DNA of 64,000 bases from positions 744,001-808,000 of the forward strand of contig NZ_JBDFMH010000001.1 of assembly GCF_047238125.1 (NCBI RefSeq). Direction: 5' to 3'. This DNA is from JBDFMH01 sp047238125 (GTDB lineage: Bacteria > Pseudomonadota > Alphaproteobacteria > Sphingomonadales > Sphingomonadaceae). The position numbers were made by a program, and so were the translations under genes. This document shows, one piece after another, positions 50,741-57,542 of the stretch (position 1 is the stretch's first letter; every line of letters starts with the position of its first letter). The notes below the pieces were generated by a model. That model was not told the DNA's origin and did no database searches. It was given only the letters and a program-made list of their open reading frames with translations.

Positions 50741-52875
50741 TGCGAACGCGGACAATCATTGCCCTTCTCTCGGGCGCGGTGATGCTGGCGGGATGCGGGG
50801 GCGGCGCGAGCACATCGACCGCCGGATCGCCGCCCGTCGCTGCTGCATCCCCCGAGGCGCAGCTGCTGGACACGGCCGACGGCAACGACTGGCCGGGTTT
50901 CGGTCGCACCTACGGCGAGCAGCATTTCAGCCCGCTGGCCGAAATCAACGACGGCAATATCGGCCAGCTGGGCCTGGCCTGGTCGCTCGATCTGGACGTG
51001 GGCAACTCGGTGACCGGGCCGATCGCGGTTGACGGCGTGATCTATTTCGCGCGCGCCTACAGTGTCGTCGTGGCGGTGGATGCGGTATCCGGCAAGACGC
51101 TGTGGACCTATGATCCCAAGGCGCCCGAGGCATCGGGCGCGCGGCTGCGGCAGGGCTGGGGCAGTCGCGGCATCGCCTGGTGGAACGGCAAGGTCTATAC
51201 CGCAACGCAGGATGGCCGGCTGATCGCGCTCGACGCGAAGACGGGCACGCCGGTCTGGACCAGCCAGACGATCGATGAGGGCGATCCCCGGTTCATCAGC
51301 GGGCCGCCGCGCGTGTTCGACGGCAAGGTGATGATCGGCAATGCCGGCGCGGACGAAGCCAATATCCGCGGCTATGTGACGACCTACGACGCCGAGACCG
51401 GGAAGAAGCTGTGGCGGTTCTGGACCGTGCCAGGCAATCCGGCGAACGGGTTCGAGGACAAGGCCATGGAGATGGCTGCCAAGACTTGGGCGGGCAAATG
51501 GTGGGAGAAGGGCGGTGGCGGCACCGTCTGGAATTCGATCAGTTACGATAAGGACAGCGACACCGTCTTCATCGGCACCGGCAACGGCGCGCCGTGGAAC
51601 CACAAGATCCGCAGCGAAGGGAAGGGTGACAACCTCTTCCTGTGCTCGATCGTGGCGCTGGACGCCAAGACCGGCGCCTATAAATGGCACTATCAGATCA
51701 ACCCCGGCGAAAGCTGGGACTTCAATTCATCGATGGACATGGAGCTGGCCGATCTGACGATCGACGGCAAGCCGCGCAAGGTGCTGATCACCGTGCCAAA
51801 GAACGGCTTCGTCTATGTGCTCGATCGCGGCACCGGCAAGTTGATTTCGGCCGAGCCGTTCGTGAAAGTCACGTGGGCTCGCGGCATCGACAAGGTGACC
51901 GGGCGGCCGATCGAAAATCCCGGCATCCGCTACGAGGATGGGCCGACGACCTTCTCGCCGACGCCGGTCGGCGCGCACAGCTGGGTACCGATGGCGTACA
52001 GCGCGCAATCGGGGCTGGTCTACATCCCCTCGATCGAGCTGGAATCGACCTTCGACGATCGCGGCATCGACCGGGCGAACTGGAAGCGGCGGCCGGGCAT
52101 GGCGCTCGATTACGGCGTCAACGCATCGATCGATATTCCAAAAGGCCGCGAGGAAAGCGCGAGCGCACTCGTCGCCTGGAACCCGGTGACCCAGAAGGAG
52201 GCGTGGCGAATCCCGACGCCGTTGCATTACAATGGCGGCGTGATGGCGACCGCGGGCAACCTGGTGTTTCAGGGGCAGATGGACGGGCTGTTCAACGCCT
52301 ATGACGCGAAGACCGGCAAGCGGCTCTGGTCCTATGACGCCAAGGCGGCGGTGATCGCCCCGCCGATCAGCTTCCGCGCGAATGGGCGCCAATATGTGAC
52401 CGTGCTGACCGGCAACGGCACCAGCGCAGGCTTTCTGGGATCGGCGCTGGCGAAGTTCGGCATCGATTACCGCACGCAGGCGCGGCGCGTGCTGACCTTC
52501 GCGATCGGCGGCAAGGCGACGCTGCCGGCGCGAATCCCGTATCGGGCGGTGGCCGTTGCCGACGCGGATTACCGTGCGGACGCAGCGGCCGCCAAGCGGG
52601 GCGAACTCACCTACAACACGCGCTGCGTCGTCTGTCATGGCGGCGGGGTGGCGGCGGCCGGTGTGGCGCCCGATCTGCGCACGTCGGAGGCGGTGATCTC
52701 GGCCGAGACCTTCGATGCGATCATCCATGACGGTGCGCTGGTGCCGGCCGGCATGCCGCGGTTCGAGGACATGACGCCCGCCCAGCGGGCCGACCTGCGG
52801 CAGTATATCCGGTCGAAGGCGGCGGAGCTGCGGATGGGTGCTCGGGCCGACACGACGGCCAAGCCGGTTCGCTGA
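50740..52875 (+). CDS. PQQ-dependent alcohol dehydrogenase lipoprotein with C-terminal cytochrome c
   Basis: Encodes 711 aa. A lipobox LAGC ends at residue 19 (MRTRTIIALLSGAVMLAGCGG), so the enzyme is lipid-anchored. The PQQ propeller carries the tryptophan repeats (VSGKTLWTYDPK, AKTGTPVWTS, AETGKKLWRFWTVPG, AKTGKRLWSYDAKA) and the DFNSSMDMELADL, VLITVPKNGFVYVLDRGTGKLIS blocks of quinohaemoprotein alcohol dehydrogenases. A cytochrome c domain with CVVCH lies near residue 630. The usual adjacent Cys-Cys pair next to PQQ is replaced by a GWGSRGIAWW segment. The substrate alcohol is not known. Confidence 0.93.
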   Translation: MRTRTIIALLSGAVMLAGCGGGASTSTAGSPPVAAASPEAQLLDTADGNDWPGFGRTYGEQHFSPLAEINDGNIGQLGLAWSLDLDVGNSVTGPIAVDGVIYFARAYSVVVAVDAVSGKTLWTYDPKAPEASGARLRQGWGSRGIAWWNGKVYTATQDGRLIALDAKTGTPVWTSQTIDEGDPRFISGPPRVFDGKVMIGNAGADEANIRGYVTTYDAETGKKLWRFWTVPGNPANGFEDKAMEMAAKTWAGKWWEKGGGGTVWNSISYDKDSDTVFIGTGNGAPWNHKIRSEGKGDNLFLCSIVALDAKTGAYKWHYQINPGESWDFNSSMDMELADLTIDGKPRKVLITVPKNGFVYVLDRGTGKLISAEPFVKVTWARGIDKVTGRPIENPGIRYEDGPTTFSPTPVGAHSWVPMAYSAQSGLVYIPSIELESTFDDRGIDRANWKRRPGMALDYGVNASIDIPKGREESASALVAWNPVTQKEAWRIPTPLHYNGGVMATAGNLVFQGQMDGLFNAYDAKTGKRLWSYDAKAAVIAPPISFRANGRQYVTVLTGNGTSAGFLGSALAKFGIDYRTQARRVLTFAIGGKATLPARIPYRAVAVADADYRADAAAAKRGELTYNTRCVVCHGGGVAAAGVAPDLRTSEAVISAETFDAIIHDGALVPAGMPRFEDMTPAQRADLRQYIRSKAAELRMGARADTTAKPVR

Positions 52876-52889
52876 AGATAAGGGGGTGC

Positions 52890-52919
52890 GGTGCCCGGCC
52901 CGGAGACAGGCCGGGCGCC
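52890..52919. terminator. Hairpin between convergent PQQ dehydrogenase and VOC genes
   Basis: GGTGCCCGGCC and GGCCGGGCGCC (one G-T pair) flank an 8-nt loop. The 11-bp GC-rich stem sits 15 bp after the dehydrogenase stop and 5 bp from the stop of the convergent VOC gene. There is no T run, so it may be a two-way terminator. Confidence 0.55.
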
Positions 52920-52923
52920 GTAA

Positions 52924-53457
52924 TCAGCCGAGCGTTCGCAACGGGTCGCTGCCGTCCCAATCGCGAGCGGCCGCTTTGAAGACTTCGAACATCTCGTGCA
53001 TTTCGGGTTGCGCCTCGATCAGCTCGATCATCGTGCCGGGCCAGCCGGTATCCGTCTCGAGATAGGAGAAGCGCGAGATCGGCAGCTTGCCTTCGACCGC
53101 GACCTTGATGCCGGCGGCACGCGCCGCGGCCATCTGCGCGTCATAATCGGTGGCGAACGTGCCGAGATGATGCAGGCCCTGGCCACCCTTGTCGAGAAAC
53201 TCGCGATAGATGTTGGGATCACGGCCGGGCACGATGATCTCGATCATGGTATCGCCGCTGTAGGCGATCGCGCACTGGTCGAGGATCTCGTAGGCGGTGC
53301 TCTCCTTCTCGCGCATCTTCATCCATTCGAAGGCGAGCGGGGTAGGGAACAGGAAGAAGGGGCCGACGCCGAGCGTCTTTGTCCAATGCTCGATCGCGGG
53401 TTCCAGCGCGGGCACGACATAGGCCATCTGGAAAATCGGTCCGAACAGTCGGCTCAT
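52924..53457 (-). CDS. VOC-fold (glyoxalase/bleomycin resistance-like) protein
   Basis: Encodes 177 aa, starting MSRLFGPIFQMAYVVPALEPAIEHW. VOC pattern: GVGPFFLFPTPLAF, YSGDTMIEIIVPGRDPNIYREFLDKGGQGLHHLGTFATDYDAQM with a likely metal-binding His, and GWPGTMIELIEAQPEMHEM with the likely Glu. Members of this subgroup lie in catabolic clusters of actinobacteria and sphingomonads, where they may act as isomerases, dioxygenases or hydratases. It is divergent from the third Rieske gene, and a CATG palindrome lies between them. Confidence 0.85.
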   Translation of the reverse strand: MSRLFGPIFQMAYVVPALEPAIEHWTKTLGVGPFFLFPTPLAFEWMKMREKESTAYEILDQCAIAYSGDTMIEIIVPGRDPNIYREFLDKGGQGLHHLGTFATDYDAQMAAARAAGIKVAVEGKLPISRFSYLETDTGWPGTMIELIEAQPEMHEMFEVFKAAARDWDGSDPLRTLG

Positions 53458-53528
53458 CCACTCTCTCCTCGCCAGCGCGCCCTGTCGGCGCGTCGAAAAA
53501 GATCATGGCTGCGAAAAGCGCACTTGTA

Positions 53529-53546
53529 AAACAATCATGACTGTCT
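53529..53546. promoter_or_regulatory. CATG palindrome 5 (VOC / Rieske 3 divergent promoter)
   Basis: AAACAATCATGACTGTCT, with arms AAACAATCATG and AGACAGTCATG. It lies 49 bp before the Rieske 3 ATG and 71 bp before the VOC ATG, so it could control both directions. Confidence 0.7.
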
Positions 53547-53595
53547 TTTTATAGCGCCGAGCACCCAGCGAAGACCGGGAGTCGAGGAGACAGCC

Positions 53596-54942
53596 ATGAA
53601 TTATCCCTATCTGCTGTGGGACATCCACACCGGCGCACCGCACCCGTTCAACGAACGGGCGCCGCAGATCGACAACGGCACCGACCGCCCCACTGGCGAG
53701 CGCTATCATGATCGCGATTTCGCGGCCCGCGAATGGGAAAAGGTGTTCGCCAAGAGCTGGCTGCTCGCCTGCCCGGTTTCCGACGTGCGTGAACCCGGCG
53801 ATTTCGCCAAGTTCGACATCGGGCCCGAAAGCTTCATCATCGTGCGCGGCGACGATGGCGACGTGCATGCCCATTACAATGTCTGCTCGCACCGCGGCAG
53901 CCAGCTGGTCCAGTCTGATACCGGATCGCTGACCAAGTTCACCTGCCCGTTCCACAGCTGGCAATTCGATCTGGAGGGCCACAATATCGCGGTCACCGAT
54001 CGCGAGACGTTCCGCCCCGAAGTGCTGTGCCACGATCTCGACCTGACCTCGCTGCGCTGCGAGGTTGCGGCCGGGTTGGTGTTCATCTCGATGAATCCGG
54101 ATATCGAGCCGCTGAAGGACTGGCTTGCGCCGATCCTGCCCGCGCTTGAGCTTTACGACATGGACAAGATGTATGTCGTCCAGCACCGCAAATCGGATTG
54201 GGGCGCCAACTGGAAGGGCGGGGTGGACGCCTTTGCCGAGATCTATCACCTCCATGCGGTGCACCCGCAGACGCAGTGCCTGATGGACGATCGCACCCAG
54301 ATCGATCTCTATCCCAACGGCTTCAGCCGCCAGTTCGTGCCGTTCGCGCAGCCCAGCCGCCGGTTCGACGACCAGGAGACGATCAACCCCGGGATCGCGA
54401 TGATGCTGCAGGATGCCGGCATCGATCCCGCCAGCTACCAGGGCACCGCACAGGAGACGCGCGCTGCGGTGCAGGCAGCCAAGCGGGCCCGCTCGGCGCA
54501 ATATGGCCTTGGCTATGAGCGCTTCTCCGACAGCCAGCTGAGCGACTCGACGGTCTACAGCGTGTTTCCCAACGCGCAGATCGGCTGCCATCCGGAAGCG
54601 GTGTTCCTGCACCGTTTCATCCCGCACGCGACCGATCCGAACCAGTTCACCTATGATACGATGATCCTCTACCGCCATGTCGATGCGCCGGGCTATTGCC
54701 CGCCGGCCTGGATGGGGCTGAGCGAGGAGATCGACACCAGCGGCGAGACGCGGCCCGACGTGGTCCACACCGGGCTGGGCGAGCCGCCGGGCCTGGGCGA
54801 GGTGCTTGATCAGGATTCGGATTTGCTGCCGATCGTCCAAGCGGGGGCCCGCTCGCGCGGTTTCCGCGGCCCGCTGTGGAGTGAGCAGGAAGCGCGGTTG
54901 CGCCATTTCCACGGCGAGCTCGATCGCAAGATGGCGGAATAG
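53596..54942 (+). CDS. Rieske non-heme iron oxygenase, alpha subunit (3)
   Basis: Encodes 448 aa, starting MNYPYLLWDIHTG, with GGAGA before the ATG. Rieske ligands are Cys97, His99, Cys117 and His120 (CSHRG and CPFHSW). The catalytic part reads NWKGGVDAFAEIYHLHAVHP, with two histidines in YHxxxxH. It is closely related to Rieske 4, with identical blocks such as NPGIAM, FIIVR and EVLDQDSDLLP. The pair probably arose by tandem duplication and may act on successive substrates or as a mixed oligomer. It is likely controlled by palindrome 5. Confidence 0.94.
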   Translation: MNYPYLLWDIHTGAPHPFNERAPQIDNGTDRPTGERYHDRDFAAREWEKVFAKSWLLACPVSDVREPGDFAKFDIGPESFIIVRGDDGDVHAHYNVCSHRGSQLVQSDTGSLTKFTCPFHSWQFDLEGHNIAVTDRETFRPEVLCHDLDLTSLRCEVAAGLVFISMNPDIEPLKDWLAPILPALELYDMDKMYVVQHRKSDWGANWKGGVDAFAEIYHLHAVHPQTQCLMDDRTQIDLYPNGFSRQFVPFAQPSRRFDDQETINPGIAMMLQDAGIDPASYQGTAQETRAAVQAAKRARSAQYGLGYERFSDSQLSDSTVYSVFPNAQIGCHPEAVFLHRFIPHATDPNQFTYDTMILYRHVDAPGYCPPAWMGLSEEIDTSGETRPDVVHTGLGEPPGLGEVLDQDSDLLPIVQAGARSRGFRGPLWSEQEARLRHFHGELDRKMAE

Positions 54943-54980
54943 CGGCCGCACCGGCAGAGGGGCGGACTCGGGAGACGATG

Positions 54981-56333
54981 ATGAATTATGATCCGCGTGC
55001 GTGGAAGGTCCATCAGGGATCGACCCACAAGTTCGACGAGCCCGCGCCCTATATCGACAATGGTACCGCGCGCCCGACGCCCGAGCGGTACACCGATCCC
55101 GCCTTTGCCGCCGAGGAATGGGAAAAGATCTTCGCGCGCAACTGGCTGTTCGCCGGTCCCGTGGCCGATGTGCGCGAACCGGGCGACTGGATGAAGTATG
55201 ACATCGGGGTCGAGAGCTTCATCATCGTGCGCGCAGACGACGGGACGCTGAAGGCGCACTACAATGTCTGCCCGCATCGCGGCGCGCGGCTGGTTTCTTC
55301 GGACGTGGGATCGCAGGCCAGCTTCAGCTGCCCGTTCCACAGCTGGCAGTTCGCACTGGACGGCAGCAACATCGCGGTGACCGATGCCGAGACTTTCCGG
55401 CCGGAAGTGCTGTGCCATGGCACCGATCTGACATCGGTGCGCTGCGAGGAAGCGGCCGGGCTGGTGTTCATCTCGATGAACCCGGATGTCGAGCCGCTCG
55501 CCGATTTCCTGGGGCCGATCCTGCCGATGCTGGAGACGTATCGCATCGGCGAGATGAATCCGGTGCAGCATCGCCGCTCGGATTGGGCGGCGAACTGGAA
55601 GGGCGGGATCGACGCCTTCTACGAGAGCTATCATCTCCATGCGATCCATCCGCAGACGATGGGGATCATCGACGATCGCACGCATATCGATCTCTATCCG
55701 AATGGCATGAGCCGGCAGTTCGTGCCGTTCGCGCAGCCCAACTCGCACTATCCCGATCAGGGCGAGGTGAACCCCGGCATCGCGATGCTGCTGGCGGATG
55801 CCGGGCTCGATCCGGCGAGCTGGAACGGCAGCGCACATGAATCGCGTGCCGCGATCGCCGCCGCCAAGCGCGATCGCGCCGCGCGGCTGGGGCTGGATTA
55901 TGATCGCTTCTCCGATGCACAGCTGACCGACAGCACGATCTTCGGCATCTTCCCCAATGCCCAGATCGGCTGTCATCCGGAAGCGGTGTTCCTTCACCGT
56001 TTCAAGCCGCATGGTGACGATCCGAACCAGTTCACCTACGAAACCGTCATCATGTACAAGCATGTCGACGTGCCCGGTTATGGTGCTCCGGGCTGGATGG
56101 GGCTGGGCGACGATGTTGATCTGACCGGCGACACCCGGCCCGACGTGGTCCACACGCCGCTCGGCGTGCCGCCGGGAATGGGCGAGGTGCTGGACCAGGA
56201 TTCCGATCTGCTGCCGGTGGTGCAGAAGGGCGCGCGCTCGCGCGGGTTCCGCGGCCCGATCTGGTGCGAGCAGGAGGCGCGGCTCCGCCATTTTCATACC
56301 GAGCTCGATCGCAGGATGGCCGCTGCGAACTGA
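54981..56333 (+). CDS. Rieske non-heme iron oxygenase, alpha subunit (4)
   Basis: Encodes 450 aa. Two adjacent ATG codons (54978 and 54981) follow GGAGA; the second aligns with the start of Rieske 3 (MNYDPRAW against MNYPYLLW). Rieske ligands are Cys97, His99, Cys117 and His120; the catalytic part reads NWKGGIDAFYESYHLHAIHP. It starts 38 bp after Rieske 3. The gap has no promoter-like sequence, so both are probably read from one transcript. The partner ferredoxin and reductase are missing here too. Confidence 0.94.
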   Translation: MNYDPRAWKVHQGSTHKFDEPAPYIDNGTARPTPERYTDPAFAAEEWEKIFARNWLFAGPVADVREPGDWMKYDIGVESFIIVRADDGTLKAHYNVCPHRGARLVSSDVGSQASFSCPFHSWQFALDGSNIAVTDAETFRPEVLCHGTDLTSVRCEEAAGLVFISMNPDVEPLADFLGPILPMLETYRIGEMNPVQHRRSDWAANWKGGIDAFYESYHLHAIHPQTMGIIDDRTHIDLYPNGMSRQFVPFAQPNSHYPDQGEVNPGIAMLLADAGLDPASWNGSAHESRAAIAAAKRDRAARLGLDYDRFSDAQLTDSTIFGIFPNAQIGCHPEAVFLHRFKPHGDDPNQFTYETVIMYKHVDVPGYGAPGWMGLGDDVDLTGDTRPDVVHTPLGVPPGMGEVLDQDSDLLPVVQKGARSRGFRGPIWCEQEARLRHFHTELDRRMAAAN

Positions 56334-56375
56334 TCGTCGCTTTACGCCGCACAAGGGAGGTGAGAGACAGGCGCC

Positions 56376-57002
56376 ATGTCTCTCATCGTTCACCATCTCG
56401 AGAATAGTCGGTCGCAACGCGTGTTGTGGCTGCTGGAGGAGCTCGGGCTCGACTATGATGTCCGCCGCTATGCGCGCGACCCAAAGACGATGCTGGCACC
56501 GCCCGAATTGAAGCGCGTCCACCCGCTCGGCAAATCGCCGTTGCTGGAACATGACGGGCGGATCATCGCCGAATCCGCGGCGATCATGGAATATCTGGTT
56601 GAATTGGGCGGGGGGCGGTTCGGGCCGCCGCCGCACCGCGATGCGGCGCTGCGCTACCGCATGTTCATGCATTATGCCGAAGGATCGATGATGCCGCCGC
56701 TGCTGGCGCTGCTGGTGATCGGGCGGCTGGGGCTGCTCGGCCGGCCCGCGCGCAAGCCGCTGCTGGCGATGATGGCGCAGCATCTGGCCTGGCTGAACGG
56801 CGAGCTCGCCAATCGGCCCTGGTTCGCGGGCGAGGACTTCACTGCGGCCGACATGATGATGAGCTTTCCGCTGGAGGCATCACGCGCCCGGGCGGGGCTG
56901 GACGATCGCTATCCGAATCTGATCGACTGGCTGGAGCGGATCCATGCCCGCCCCGCCTATGGCCGTGCGCTGGAACGCGGCGGGCCATACGCCTACGCAT
57001 GA
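56376..57002 (+). CDS. Glutathione S-transferase
   Basis: Encodes 208 aa. The thioredoxin-like N-terminal domain reads LIVHHLENSRSQRVLWLLEELGLDYDVRRYARDPKTMLAPPELKRVHPLGKSPLLEHDG and ends in ESAAIMEYL; the helical C-terminal domain includes FAGEDFTAADMMMSFPLEA. The SRSQR segment supplies the catalytic Ser region. It is not the zeta class, so it is unlikely to be the maleylacetoacetate isomerase of the hmgA pathway. It follows Rieske 4 by 42 bp, and its stop overlaps the next start (ATGA). Confidence 0.92.
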   Translation: MSLIVHHLENSRSQRVLWLLEELGLDYDVRRYARDPKTMLAPPELKRVHPLGKSPLLEHDGRIIAESAAIMEYLVELGGGRFGPPPHRDAALRYRMFMHYAEGSMMPPLLALLVIGRLGLLGRPARKPLLAMMAQHLAWLNGELANRPWFAGEDFTAADMMMSFPLEASRARAGLDDRYPNLIDWLERIHARPAYGRALERGGPYAYA

Positions 57003-57496
57003 TCCTGTTCGCCGCCCTGCTGCTGATGGCGCCGCTGCCTGAGCAGGTGGGCCATGCGCCGGCCGGCGTGTCGGCCGAAGAGCTGGTGGCAGAGACCGAG
57101 GCCTATTTCGCCGCGAAGGATCGCGGCGATGCCGAGGCGGCCTATCGCCGACTTGCGCCATCGGTGAAGGCCTATCTGCCGCCCGATCTGTGGAAGGCCA
57201 ATCTCGCGCAGTTCAACGCCGGGGCGGGAAAGCCCGAGGGCCGCGAGATCGCTCGGCTGACCTGGTACGACAACCCCCCGGAGGCGCGCGAGCCGGGGCT
57301 CTACGTCGCTGCCGACTTCACCGGGCGGTTCAGCGGGCTGGCCCTGATGTGCGGCTATGTAATGTGGCACCGCGAGGCGGACGGCACGTTCCGGATCGTG
57401 CGCGAGGAGCAGAATGTGCTCGACAAGGAAACCGCCGCCCAACTTGCGCCCGAGCGGCGTGCTCCGCTGGCCCGGCAGTTCGGCTGCCCGTCATGA
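56999..57496 (+). CDS. DUF4019-like secreted protein
   Basis: Encodes 165 aa. A short signal peptide (MILFAALLLMAPLPEQ) precedes a helical then beta domain: VSAEELVAETEAYFAAKDRGDAEAAYRRLAP, EGREIARLTWYDNPP, EPGLYVAADFTGRFSGLALMCGYVMWHREADGTFRIVREEQNVLD. This pattern is that of DUF4019, a periplasmic NTF2-like family with no known role. The ATG overlaps the GST stop. It ends shortly before alaS. Confidence 0.82.
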   Translation: MILFAALLLMAPLPEQVGHAPAGVSAEELVAETEAYFAAKDRGDAEAAYRRLAPSVKAYLPPDLWKANLAQFNAGAGKPEGREIARLTWYDNPPEAREPGLYVAADFTGRFSGLALMCGYVMWHREADGTFRIVREEQNVLDKETAAQLAPERRAPLARQFGCPS

Positions 57497-57542
57497 TCCG
57501 GCCCGTCTTGAGAAGGGGCCGCACCTCCACTAAGTCCCGCTC

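Noticed and set aside
56376..57002. GST as maleylacetoacetate isomerase of the tyrosine pathway
   Set aside because: The zeta-class motif is absent, and the gene lies 37 kb from hmgA inside the catabolic island.
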